Assembly: GCA_900548595.1 (NCBI GenBank)
Contig: URLB01000017.1
Coordinates: forward strand, 1-20,075
Reading direction: 5' to 3'
Origin: an uncultured Eubacteriales bacterium
GTDB taxonomy: Bacteria; Bacillota; Clostridia; Lachnospirales; Anaerotignaceae
Length of the DNA: 20,075 nt
Position 1 is the first letter of the stretch. Each line of letters begins with the position of its first letter. The notes under the pieces are model-generated. The model had not been told where the DNA came from, did no database searches, and was given only the letters and a program-made list of their open reading frames with translations. Positions 7,677 through 14,814 of the stretch are shown piece by piece. The position numbers and the translations under genes were made by a program.

Positions 7677-8729
7677 TCACTCTTTTATTTTTGTGAATAT
7701 CATTCTTCCCGCAGATGTCTGCAATACGCTTGTAACTACAACCTGAAGCGTTTCTCCTATTCTTTCGGAGCCGCCCTCAATAACTATCATCGTTCCGTCG
7801 TTAAGGTAGGCTATACCCTGGCCGTTTTCCTTGCCTGCTTTTATAATCGTTACCGTCATTTCTTCTCCGGGAATAAGCATAGGCTTTACGGCGTTGGCAA
7901 GTTCGTTTATGTTCAACACCCTTACGCCCTGTACTTCGGCAACCTTATTCAGATTATAATCGTTTGTAACGACATATGCATCCATCTTTTCCGCCATCTT
8001 TAAAAGCTTGGAATCAACTTCTATTTTCTCTTTCGTATTAAATTCTTTTATTATGACAGGAACATCCAATTGTTTTTGTATCTCGTTAAGTATATCAAGT
8101 CCTCTTCTACCTCTGTTTCTTTTAAGAGAATCAGAAGAATCCGCAATATGCCTAAGCTCATCGAGAACAAAGGTCGGAATAACTATTTTGCCTTCTATGA
8201 AACCCGTATGAAGCAAATCAAGTATTCTTCCGTCTATGATTACGCTTGTATCGAGAATTTTCGGTCTTCCTGCCGAAACCTTTGTCTGTGCCGATTTACT
8301 GAACATAGGCATTTCAAGCTCGTCTCTTTTTCTTGTTGCAACCCGATAACCGAGTACTCCCAAAGTTATGTTGAGTATTACCGTTATGCCTGTTCCGACT
8401 ATACCGTATCCGTTAAGCGCAACTCCTATAAGGTTCGCTATAATAAGACCTATAACTATTCCGGAGACTCCGGTTATAAGTTCCTTTATCTCCATCTTAA
8501 CAAGTTTTCCTTCGGCTATTCCCACTTGTTTCATTATTGCGTCCGCAGCCACGTCTGAAAATAATATAAAATAAATGATTCCGATAAATATTCCGAAGAG
8601 GATAACGGCATAGTCAGCGACGTATTCCTGTATTCCCCATATATTGTTATTATAAAGTGCGTATAAAAGTCCGACAGCTACAGTCATTACAACAAGTGTT
8701 ATTACATACCTGAATATCTTTTTTATCAC
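7677..8729 (-). CDS. Membrane-anchored PIN-TRAM domain protein, YacL family
   Basis: A 350-residue protein with about four N-terminal membrane segments (roughly residues 6-24, 38-58, 84-106 and 110-130). A PIN nuclease domain begins at KILDTSVIIDGRI and a C-terminal TRAM domain covers about the last 70 residues. The PIN acidic residues are visible: Asp160 (LDTS), Glu191 (DELRH), Asp239 and Asp257 (TNDYN), so the nuclease site looks intact. YacL-type proteins are common in Firmicutes; a ribonuclease role is inferred from the fold. The start is GTG 8729 with GGGAGGTGA placed 8 nt before it. An upstream in-frame TTG at 8759 would put the ribosome site inside the gene and is rejected. First gene of the unit with ispD and rnhA. 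Confidence 0.92.
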   Translation of the reverse strand: MIKKIFRYVITLVVMTVAVGLLYALYNNNIWGIQEYVADYAVILFGIFIGIIYFILFSDVAADAIMKQVGIAEGKLVKMEIKELITGVSGIVIGLIIANLIGVALNGYGIVGTGITVILNITLGVLGYRVATRKRDELEMPMFSKSAQTKVSAGRPKILDTSVIIDGRILDLLHTGFIEGKIVIPTFVLDELRHIADSSDSLKRNRGRRGLDILNEIQKQLDVPVIIKEFNTKEKIEVDSKLLKMAEKMDAYVVTNDYNLNKVAEVQGVRVLNINELANAVKPMLIPGEEMTVTIIKAGKENGQGIAYLNDGTMIVIEGGSERIGETLQVVVTSVLQTSAGRMIFTKIKE

Positions 8730-8829
8730 CTTTCTCACCTCCCTGTTAATATTTTGCAAATATTATGACAACAAAGCCTTATTTTCCCCGACAAAAATTA
8801 AAATTACCGCTAGGTTATCATATAATAAA

Positions 8830-8858
8830 AGAATACCATATATTTCAAACAATCGCAA
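8830..8858 (-). promoter_or_regulatory. Probable promoter of the yacL-ispD-rnhA unit
   Basis: On the minus strand: -35 TTGCGA (8858-8853), a 17-nt spacer, TGG and -10 TATTCT (8835-8830), an extended -10 like that of the cold-shock gene. The leader would be about 95 nt. The rest of the gap 8730-9063 holds only the dehydrogenase terminator and AT-rich DNA. Confidence 0.45.
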
Positions 8859-8985
8859 ATAAAATAATATTACAATAATGTTAAGAAATTATCATAATAC
8901 CGTGCTTTTTACCGTTATCTTCTTTGTATGGCATATCGAAACATCATACAAATTCTGTGCTTCAATTACATTATATTTATTCCCG

Positions 8986-9038
8986 AAAAATAAAAGAGCT
9001 TATGTTCAAAATAATTATTTTGAACATAAGCTCTTTTT
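8986..9038 (-). terminator. Terminator of the dehydrogenase unit, a perfect 46-bp palindrome
   Basis: Positions 8992-9037 equal their own reverse complement over 46 bp (arms start AAAAGAGCTTATG and end CATAAGCTCTTTT). On the minus strand the stem is followed by TTTTATTTTT. It starts 26 nt after the dehydrogenase stop. The plus direction also ends in a U-run, but no plus-strand gene precedes it. Confidence 0.85.
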
Positions 9039-9063
9039 ATATTACTTCTTATATATAATTTTA

Positions 9064-10167
9064 TCAGTAAAGAAGAAGGCTCTTCTTATACATTTCATAT
9101 ACTTCGCCTCTTGTAAGGGGATATGGATGAAGCGCCAGTTTTCCGGGATTAGCCATTAATGCGTCTGTATATCTTTCTACATCTGCTTCTGTAAAGTCTT
9201 CTCTCTCTTCAAGCACCGACTTCAGGAAGTTGTTAAACTCCTCAAGATCTTCAAATCCAAGTATCTGCAATATTGTATTTGTTTTTGTCTGATCGGGGAA
9301 AAGCTCAAGATATGCTCTTGTAAATATTGCATTTGCTCTTCCGTGAGGTATGCCTTTTTCATAGGTAGGCATATATCCACATGCATGGGGCAACGATGTT
9401 CCTGCCTGCGCGATTACCATTCCTGCCATAGTAGACATAAGAATAAGTTTTTCTCTTATTTCGTAATTAAAATCCAATGCTTTTATAGCAGGTATACATT
9501 CCGCAAATATTTTCAATCCGCCTTCTGCTATTCTGTCGCTTATAAAATTAGCCTTTTTGGAAGTATATCCCTCTATAAGGTGCGTAAGCGCGTCTATAGC
9601 CGTATTCACGGTAACTTTATCCGAAAGACTTTCCGTATATTTTGCGTCAAGGAAAGAAACGTCTGCAAACGCCTTCTGAACGGCGCCGTTTTTTGTTCCC
9701 TGATTATGGAGTGTAAACACCGCATACTGAGTAGTTTCACTTCCCGTTCCCGCTGTTGTGGCAATCTCCGCAATTGGAATATGTCTGTATGTTCCGTCCT
9801 TCATAAGCATATCTGCGCTCACTTCGGGATTGGCAATCAGATAAGCTGCGCCTTTGGCTGCGTCCATGGGAGAACCTCCGCCTATACCGATTACAAAATC
9901 CGCTTCTTCCACTATGCCCAGTTTAGCCGCTTTTTCGAGCGTCTCAAGTGAGGGATTTTCCTCAACCTCATCAAATACGGCATATCCTATACCTACGGCA
10001 TTGAGCGCATCAGTTACGTCATTTAAAGAACCGTTCAATTTTGCCGAGCGTCTTCCCGTAAAAATAAGAGCCTTTTTGCCAAGCTCACAAAATTCCTCTT
10101 TATTATTCATAACACAATCTTTACCGAATAAAACTTTGGCCGGCATGTAATAGGTAAAAGCGTTCAT
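9064..10167 (-). CDS. Iron-containing (group III) alcohol dehydrogenase
   Basis: A 367-residue Fe-ADH family enzyme, which interconverts alcohols and aldehydes with NAD(P)H in fermentation. The N-terminal half has the dinucleotide-binding GGGSPMDAAKGAA (96-108) and TTAGTGSETT (137-146). The C-terminal half has the metal ligands Asp192, His196 (IDALTHLIEGY), His261 (LPHACGY) and His275 (GIPHGRANA). All four ligands are present, so an active Fe2+ or Zn2+ site is expected. Length is slightly below the usual 380-390. Preferred alcohol (ethanol, butanol, propanediol) cannot be read. ATG 10167 has GAGGAGGA just before it. It follows the AAA+ ATPase gene by 21 nt and probably shares its promoter, an unusual pairing. 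Confidence 0.93.
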   Translation of the reverse strand: MNAFTYYMPAKVLFGKDCVMNNKEEFCELGKKALIFTGRRSAKLNGSLNDVTDALNAVGIGYAVFDEVEENPSLETLEKAAKLGIVEEADFVIGIGGGSPMDAAKGAAYLIANPEVSADMLMKDGTYRHIPIAEIATTAGTGSETTQYAVFTLHNQGTKNGAVQKAFADVSFLDAKYTESLSDKVTVNTAIDALTHLIEGYTSKKANFISDRIAEGGLKIFAECIPAIKALDFNYEIREKLILMSTMAGMVIAQAGTSLPHACGYMPTYEKGIPHGRANAIFTRAYLELFPDQTKTNTILQILGFEDLEEFNNFLKSVLEEREDFTEADVERYTDALMANPGKLALHPYPLTRGEVYEMYKKSLLLY

Positions 10168-10188
10168 AATCGTCCTCCTCTAATTTGT

Positions 10189-11463
10189 TTACTCTCTTCC
10201 TCTTATAACCTTTTCGGCATAAAGGAATTCTTTAACAGCCTGTTTAAGGTCTTCACAGGTCAACATTGTAAGACGTTCGATTTCCGCCTTTTCTTTTTCT
10301 CCCTCGCTGGCAAAATCATGAGGTTTTCTCTCCCATTCTATATAGCTCTGCGCTGCAATTGACATGGAATGTTCAAGAAGCCTTCTTGCCTCTCGTCCGT
10401 TACCGAAGTTAGGAGCTTTTATTCTTTCTTTAAAGAAAGGAAGAAGTATTTCCCTCCAGCCGTCCTCTAGGCGGTAACTTGCGTTACTTGCAAGCAGTTT
10501 GAATATGTCCAGCATTTCCTCTTCGCTGTAGGAAGAAAAGTTGACCGTAAAAGTAATACGACTGCTTATTCCGGGATTTTCATCAAGGAATTTTTTCATT
10601 TTGTTATGCTTGTCGTCTATGTCTCCGCCGTATCCGGCAAAAATTATAAGCTTATCATAACTGTGGTCTTCAACCTCGATACAAAGCTGAGCCAACGCCT
10701 CCTGAGAAAAACTGTCTGTCCTTGATGTTTCATTATAATTTACAAGCGAATAAGCCTCGTCAATTATTATTATATCATTATCCATGAAAATGTCATGTAC
10801 TTTTGCCGCAGTCTGTCCAACATATTTTGCTTTTAACTGGGTACCCGTAACATAAGCAATTCTATGTCCGCTTAAAACGCCTTCTTCGCTCATCATTCTT
10901 GCAAAATATCTTGCCGATGTTGTTTTTGCTGTTCCCGGAGGTCCTATGAAAGCAAAAACCTTGTGTATGTCAGCAGTATTGAGGTCATAAAGCTTTCTTT
11001 TCTGCGTATATGAGAACACAGCGCCCAGCTTGCAGAGAGTCTCTTTCATCTCCTGCTGTCCTACAATATTTTCGCAAAGATCCTTATATGCGTCCGTTTC
11101 CTTTGTATACACGCATCTTTCGTCAATTTTTCCTGCCTGAAGAAGATGTTTTCCGTATATTACGTATTTTTCCATGAAATTAAGTTCCTCAGCGTCAAGC
11201 TCCTTAAGGAAGATACTTCTTCTGTCCGTAAAATCGACATCTTTTATAAGGTCAATATAATTTATTTTTTCATCATCTTCTATTGACTCAGGAGCGGAAA
11301 AACTTTCTCCGTATCCGTAATACCCGTCTTCTTTGAGTTTTTTTCTGTAAGTTTCATATATTTTTCTTACGCATAAATCTGCTTTTTCTTTAGAATATCC
11401 TGTTGCAAAAGAAGCATTATCATAGCCTCTTTTTTCATATACAGCGATTTGTTTTTTGTTCAT
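10189..11463 (-). CDS. AAA+ ATPase of the CbbX/SpoVK type
   Basis: A 424-residue AAA+ protein. The first ~130 residues are charged, mostly helical-looking, and I do not recognise them. The ATPase core follows: Walker A GPPGTAKTT (174-182), a pore-loop motif KYVGQTA (213-219), Walker B IIIIDEAYSL (231-240), then IFAGYGGDI, FLDENPGISSRI and a C-terminal lid region with NFGNGREARRLLE. The YVGQTA, DEAYSL and NPGISSR set is typical of the CbxX/CfxQ-SpoVK clade, which remodel protein complexes such as Rubisco. The residue before the Walker Lys is Ala rather than Gly, as also seen in MoxR-type proteins. ATG 11463 has GGGTGAT upstream. The partner protein is unknown; the gene shares a unit with an iron alcohol dehydrogenase. 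Confidence 0.85.
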   Translation of the reverse strand: MNKKQIAVYEKRGYDNASFATGYSKEKADLCVRKIYETYRKKLKEDGYYGYGESFSAPESIEDDEKINYIDLIKDVDFTDRRSIFLKELDAEELNFMEKYVIYGKHLLQAGKIDERCVYTKETDAYKDLCENIVGQQEMKETLCKLGAVFSYTQKRKLYDLNTADIHKVFAFIGPPGTAKTTSARYFARMMSEEGVLSGHRIAYVTGTQLKAKYVGQTAAKVHDIFMDNDIIIIDEAYSLVNYNETSRTDSFSQEALAQLCIEVEDHSYDKLIIFAGYGGDIDDKHNKMKKFLDENPGISSRITFTVNFSSYSEEEMLDIFKLLASNASYRLEDGWREILLPFFKERIKAPNFGNGREARRLLEHSMSIAAQSYIEWERKPHDFASEGEKEKAEIERLTMLTCEDLKQAVKEFLYAEKVIRGRE

Positions 11464-11480
11464 TTATATCACCCAAATAT

Positions 11481-11508
11481 ATTGTACCAAATAATAAATA
11501 TTAGTCAA
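11481..11508 (-). promoter_or_regulatory. Promoter of the AAA+ ATPase and dehydrogenase unit
   Basis: On the minus strand: TTGACT (11508-11503), a 16-nt spacer, TGG and TACAAT (11486-11481), an extended -10. The predicted start near 11474 would leave only about 11 nt of leader, with the GGGTGAT ribosome site at its very 5' end. Confidence 0.6.
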
Positions 11509-11526
11509 TAATAATTATTATCATTT

Positions 11527-12084
11527 TTAAATAATTTTTATTATTTTTGCGCCAAGTATATCTGCCTCGTGCTTATTATGCGTTACTACAATACATATTT
11601 TATCTTTGATAAAGTCTTTCATAAACTCCGCTATTGCCTCAACTCTTTTATTGTCTATTCCGTTAAAAGGTTCATCTAACAATATAATATCTCCGTCATA
11701 TCCGACCGCCCTCGCTATTGCAGTTCTCTTTTTCATTCCTCCGCTCATCTGCAAAGGATACATGTTGAGACAATCCTCCAGTTCCGCAACATTAATAAAT
11801 TTTTTTACGGCAGGCATATTTACAGCCGTCATCATTATATTTTCTTCTGCGGTAAACCATTCAAGAAGCCTGTCCTCTTGAAAGACATAGGAAATCCTGC
11901 CTTCGGCTCCCGTTATACTTCCGCCGTCCGCCTTGCACAGTCCTGCCGCTATGTTCAAGGCAGTTGTTTTTCCCGAACCGCTTTCTCCGAAAAGACATAC
12001 CGGTTTTCCTTTTTCAGCTTCAAAGCTTAAGCTGTCTAATACTTTTTTTCCGTTATAAAGTTTAACTACGTTTTCAAATTTCAT
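11527..12084 (-). CDS. ABC transporter ATPase, NitT/TauT (SsuB/TauB-like) type, short
   Basis: The energising subunit of a small-solute importer. All ABC motifs are present: Walker A GESGSGKTT (33-41), Q-loop VFQEDRLLEW with Gln69, signature MSGGMKKR (113-120), Walker B IILLDEPF (133-140) and H-loop VTHN with His169. The QEDRLLEW stretch is characteristic of the nitrate/sulfonate/taurine group (QExRLLPW). At 185 residues it ends soon after the H-loop, while relatives usually run to about 240-260, so the C-terminal part is missing without loss of a catalytic motif. It begins 4 nt after the permease stop, with GGGGAGG overlapping that stop. It is the last gene of the Crp-SBP-permease-ATPase operon. 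No clear terminator follows. Confidence 0.93.
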   Translation of the reverse strand: MKFENVVKLYNGKKVLDSLSFEAEKGKPVCLFGESGSGKTTALNIAAGLCKADGGSITGAEGRISYVFQEDRLLEWFTAEENIMMTAVNMPAVKKFINVAELEDCLNMYPLQMSGGMKKRTAIARAVGYDGDIILLDEPFNGIDNKRVEAIAEFMKDFIKDKICIVVTHNKHEADILGAKIIKII

Positions 12085-12088
12085 TACT

Positions 12089-12808
12089 TTACCTCCCCGT
12101 CAGTCGTCCGAGGACTTTTTCAAAAATAATGCTTAAAACAATAATTATTGCTGTCCATGCAAAAAGCTGCGAGGTTTCAAGATAAATTTTAGACTCGTAA
12201 AGTTTTCTCCCTATGGAAAATGCAGGCGAGCCTATTACCTCAGCTGCTATTCCGCTTTTAAAGGCAAACCCTGCGCCTGTGCTTACCGCTGAACGCATAT
12301 ACGGCTTCAACGAGGGAATATATATTTTTTTCAGTTTCATTTCCCGTGTAAAGTTATAAACCTGTGCCATTTCCAATAGTTTTGCGTCAATATTCCTTAT
12401 GCCCTCTGTAATATTTGCCCATATTATCGGTATTACAGTCAAAAAAGAAATAAACACCGGTACTTCTCCGGATTTAAGCCATGCCAGCGCAAGTATTATA
12501 AAAGACGCTACAGGCGCCGCCTTTATAACATTAACGGCTGGTTTGAACAAATCGTATGCCGTTTGATTGACTCCTGTTATTATTCCCAAAATTAGTCCGC
12601 CTGCCGTTCCAGCAAAAAATCCGACGGCAATTCTAAAAAATGAGCAAAATATTATTTTATAAAATTCCGAACTCAAAATCAGCTTTATAATCTCGCATAC
12701 GGTATTATAAGGCGAGGCAAACAGTACGTCGCTGCCTATTACAATGTATACCGTCTGCCATATTATAAGCCAGAATAATATTACGCCTATACCTTTTTTC
12801 TTAATCAT
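12089..12808 (-). CDS. ABC transporter permease, NitT/TauT (SsuC/TauC-like) type
   Basis: A 239-residue binding-protein-dependent transport permease. Five to six hydrophobic segments are visible, starting with GVILFWLIIWQTVYIVIG at the N-terminus. The cytoplasmic coupling loop (EMAQVYNFTREMKLKKIYIPSLKPYM, about residues 145-170) corresponds to the EAA-type loop that contacts the ATPase, with the family pattern A..........I..P....Y. The start ATG overlaps the end of the substrate-binding gene by 8 nt, with GGAG 7 nt before it, a sign of translational coupling. Together with its neighbours it would import a small organic molecule; the solute is not readable. Length and layout are normal for the family. 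Confidence 0.92.
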   Translation of the reverse strand: MIKKKGIGVILFWLIIWQTVYIVIGSDVLFASPYNTVCEIIKLILSSEFYKIIFCSFFRIAVGFFAGTAGGLILGIITGVNQTAYDLFKPAVNVIKAAPVASFIILALAWLKSGEVPVFISFLTVIPIIWANITEGIRNIDAKLLEMAQVYNFTREMKLKKIYIPSLKPYMRSAVSTGAGFAFKSGIAAEVIGSPAFSIGRKLYESKIYLETSQLFAWTAIIIVLSIIFEKVLGRLTGR

Positions 12809-13763
12809 AGTATAACTCCGTATCGGGAATTTCTCCGCCTACCGATTTAGGATTTGCTTTGTAAAGTACATCGTAAAATGCTTCAAGCATAGTTTTCATT
12901 TCATCTTTTTCTTTATATACAATATTACAGTTCGGTATGGCCTTAACAGCTGCGTCCGAAGAAGCCATTATTCCGTATTTTTCTACCAGCTCTGCCGCCT
13001 CTGAAACATTATTATTTACATAATCAATACTTTCGCTGTATTCTTTTAAAAACGTATCCACAGCTTCTTCATTTTCATCAACAAATTCTTTTCCTGCTAT
13101 AATACAGCCCATGGCAAGTTCGCTTCCGTTAGTTTTTTTCCACTCGTCGTTTACATCTACCGCTATCCTTGTTTGACTGTTTTTCATCATAACCGCTGTT
13201 ACATTTGGTTCGGGAAGTAACGCTATATCGGCTCTTCCGTCTGCCAATGCCGCCGCAACTTCCGCATGTTCCGTCATATATACTATGTTTACGTTTTCAA
13301 CATTATTTTTTTCCAGCAGATAATTAAGAACATATTCCGGAACTGCTCCCTGTCCCGAAGAATATATGGTTTTTCCCTCTAAGTCCTTAATGGTGTGTAT
13401 GCTGTCTCCGTTTTCAACAATATACAATACGCCCAATGTATTGACAGCTAAAACCGCTATATTGCCATTTGTTTTATTATATATAAGCGGAGCTATATTT
13501 GTCGGTACTGCGGCAATATCGACCTCGCCGCTTATTATCTTTGCCATGGCGTCATCTGCCGCTGCGGATACATTTATATTGTAGTTCCCGTCCGTTTCAT
13601 TTTTTTCACTTTCCTCCATCAGCTTAACCGCGCCTATACCCGTAGATCCTTTAAGCATTGTTATGTTCACAGGTTCATTACCGATTTCAGCTTTATTTTC
13701 CGAACATCCCGAAACAGAAAATGCCAAAACCAAAGCAAGTATCAACAAAGCCGTTTTTTTCAT
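12801..13763 (-). CDS. Lipoprotein substrate-binding protein of a NitT/TauT-type ABC importer
   Basis: A 320-residue extracytoplasmic binding protein. The N-terminus is a lipoprotein signal: KK, a hydrophobic core ALLILALVLAF and the lipobox VSGC, with the lipidated Cys at residue 20. The mature part follows the NMT1/TauA-like two-lobed pattern: a ligand-pocket opening (MLKGSTGIGAVKL), GEVDIAAVPTNIAPLIY, LEGKTIYSSGQGAVPEYVLNYLL and ADGRADIALLPEPNVTAV, all hallmarks of this binding-protein group. Candidate ligands of the family include sulfonates, nitrate and thiamine precursors; none can be chosen here. The ATG lies 2 nt after the regulator stop, and its AAGGAG ribosome site is inside the regulator's last codons, so the two are tightly coupled. 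Confidence 0.93.
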   Translation of the reverse strand: MKKTALLILALVLAFSVSGCSENKAEIGNEPVNITMLKGSTGIGAVKLMEESEKNETDGNYNINVSAAADDAMAKIISGEVDIAAVPTNIAPLIYNKTNGNIAVLAVNTLGVLYIVENGDSIHTIKDLEGKTIYSSGQGAVPEYVLNYLLEKNNVENVNIVYMTEHAEVAAALADGRADIALLPEPNVTAVMMKNSQTRIAVDVNDEWKKTNGSELAMGCIIAGKEFVDENEEAVDTFLKEYSESIDYVNNNVSEAAELVEKYGIMASSDAAVKAIPNCNIVYKEKDEMKTMLEAFYDVLYKANPKSVGGEIPDTELYYD

Positions 13764-13765
13764 AA

Positions 13766-14443
13766 TTAAATCTCCTTTTCTATGTATATTTTTCGTCCGT
13801 CCCTTTGTATTATTCCGTTTCTTTGAAATTCATCAAGTATACGATACAACGTCGCTCTTCCGACGGCAAGATACTCGGAAAGTTCCGTCATACTCATCCC
13901 GTCCGCCACAGTTCTTCCGTTTTCGTCTGTCCTACTGTTTTTTCTTATATATTCGAGGGTTCTCTCCTCTGCTCCTCCGGCAGTAAATATATCAAGTCTG
14001 TTATTTAAAAACATCAGTGATTCCGATAAATATTTGATATAGCTTACTGCCGATTCAGGTGATTTTACTATTATTTCCTCCATAAGATTTTCGGGAATAA
14101 AAAGTATATCGCTGTCTGTTTCTGCCCTTAGAGTACCTATAAATCTATCGTATTTACTAAACAGAGCGGCTCCTCCGAAAATATCTCCGTTCCCTAAAGT
14201 ATTAATCAAAACATTAGACGTTCTGTCCTTTCTTACCGAAACTTTTCCTTTTAAAATTATGCCGAGGCTCTTTTTATAGCTGTCATACCCATATATAATT
14301 TCATTTTTGGAAAAATTAAGCCATTCCGCTCTCTCGTCTCCGACAATAAGTTCCTTTATTTCTTTCTCCAGTTTTATAAACTGAATATTTTTTCCCATTG
14401 ACGTAATATATTTATTGCGTTTTTTATTGTCAAGTTCTTTCAT
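13766..14443 (-). CDS. Crp/Fnr-family transcriptional regulator of the adjacent ABC importer
   Basis: A 225-residue regulator with an N-terminal cyclic-nucleotide-binding-like barrel (roughly residues 25-125: LGIILKGKVSV, LGNGDIFGGAALF), a long dimerisation helix (around 130-150) and a Crp-type winged helix at about 183-210 (MSMTELSEYLAVGRATLYRILDEFQ). There is no cysteine cluster of the Fnr type, and the residues that bind cAMP in Crp are not recognisable, so the effector is unknown and might be the imported solute. Two ATGs are adjacent; 14443 is preferred because GGAGG is 6 nt from it but only 3 nt from 14446. It is the first gene of the importer operon, and a large inverted repeat sits between its promoter and its ribosome site, which points to autoregulation. 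Confidence 0.92.
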   Translation of the reverse strand: MKELDNKKRNKYITSMGKNIQFIKLEKEIKELIVGDERAEWLNFSKNEIIYGYDSYKKSLGIILKGKVSVRKDRTSNVLINTLGNGDIFGGAALFSKYDRFIGTLRAETDSDILFIPENLMEEIIVKSPESAVSYIKYLSESLMFLNNRLDIFTAGGAEERTLEYIRKNSRTDENGRTVADGMSMTELSEYLAVGRATLYRILDEFQRNGIIQRDGRKIYIEKEI

Positions 14444-14455
14444 CATCCACCTCCA

Positions 14456-14475
14456 TTTGTCTTATTTAAGACAAA
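14456..14475. promoter_or_regulatory. Inverted-repeat operator at the importer operon start
   Basis: TTTGTCTTA-N2-TAAGACAAA, perfect 9-bp arms around a 2-bp centre, 20 bp in all. It covers about +1 to +17 of the predicted transcript, the position expected for a repressor site. A second, looser repeat, AAATAAG (14474-14480) and CTTATTT (14491-14497), overlaps the -10. The size and symmetry suit a Crp/Fnr-type dimer. Binding is inferred. Confidence 0.65.
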
Positions 14476-14478
14476 ATA

Positions 14479-14507
14479 AGTATAAATTAGCTTATTTAAT
14501 ATGTCAA
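14479..14507 (-). promoter_or_regulatory. Near-consensus promoter of the Crp-ABC importer operon
   Basis: On the minus strand: TTGACA (14507-14502), an exact 17-nt spacer and TATACT (14484-14479), one base off consensus overall. Transcription should start near 14472, inside the operator. Confidence 0.85.
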
Positions 14508-14536
14508 TTATATAAATTTCATATTTTTATCAATAT

Positions 14537-14568
14537 AAAAATGCCCATGACTTTCGTCATGGGCATAT
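14537..14568 (-). terminator. Left copy of the 30-nt hairpin repeat, acting as a terminator
   Basis: Arms ATGCCCATGAC (14541-14551) and GTCATGGGCAT (14556-14566) form an 11-bp stem. On the minus strand the loop is GAAA and TTTTTAT follows directly, so it fits a terminator for leftward transcription from the P-type ATPase, just before the next promoter. The repeat unit itself is 14539-14568. Confidence 0.65.
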
Positions 14569-14809
14569 CAGACTGTAGATAAATTGATTTTCGTATAGCG
14601 GAAGGGTTCGGGAAACAAAACCGTTTCCCGAATGGAATCCGCAGGCAGGATTTACTCCTGCCGAGGAAAACAGCAGGTTTCAAGGCATTTTTGCCGATGG
14701 AACCTGTCTGTTTCTGCCTCTGTCTCAACTCGTCGAAATCCTGATTTCGACGAAAGGTGTCGACTTTGTCGATACCTTCAAATGCCCATGACTTTCGTCA
14801 TGGGCATAT
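14539..14809. repeat. Multi-hairpin element bracketed by two identical 30-nt hairpin copies
   Basis: No gene is visible in the 14447-14814 gap; 14539-14809 is almost all inverted repeats. H1 14541-14566; H2 14598-14642 (GCGGA/TCCGC outer, TTCGGGAAAC/GTTTCCCGAA inner); H3 14644-14662 (GGCAGGA/TCCTGCC); H4 14663-14720 (GAGG/CCTC, AAACAG/CTGTTT, CAGGTTTC/GGAACCTG, tip GGCA/TGCC); H5 14731-14752 (CGTCGAAAT/ATTTCGACG); H6 14756-14776 (GGTGTCGAC/GTCGATACC); H7 14782-14807, identical to H1. H2, H3 and H4 abut almost without linker. Two imperfect pairs (680/700 and 759/773) are G-U when read as plus-strand RNA but A-C on the minus strand. It could be a structured RNA, a non-coding mobile repeat or an extended terminator region. 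Not recognised as a known family. Confidence 0.7.
14780..14809. repeat. Right copy of the 30-nt hairpin repeat
   Basis: Identical base for base to 14539-14568, 241 bp away and in direct orientation. It lies 5 nt after the P-type ATPase stop. On the minus strand no U-run follows, so unlike the left copy it is not a full terminator. Confidence 0.85.
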
Positions 14810-14814
14810 AATAG

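Noticed and set aside
8878..9159. Plus-strand 93-residue open frame upstream of yacL
   Set aside because: It runs through the palindromic terminator and into the opposite strand of the dehydrogenase gene, with no domain pattern.
11506..11521. AATAATAA/TTATTATT inverted repeat after the ABC ATPase as a terminator
   Set aside because: It has only A-T pairs and no U-run, so it would be too weak; it lies within AT-rich promoter DNA.
14519..14728. Minus-strand 69-residue open frame inside the hairpin element
   Set aside because: Its codons are made of the hairpin arms, it lacks a good ribosome site and it reads through the terminator-like hairpin; the inverted-repeat structure explains the sequence better.
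14539..14809. CRISPR array
   Set aside because: Only two copies of the 30-nt repeat, 241 bp apart, and the DNA between them is hairpins rather than regular spacers.
14539..14809. IS200/IS605-type insertion sequence or its remnant
   Set aside because: Terminal hairpins fit in principle, but no transposase trace is visible and the ends are direct copies of a palindrome; kept only as a possibility in the finding.
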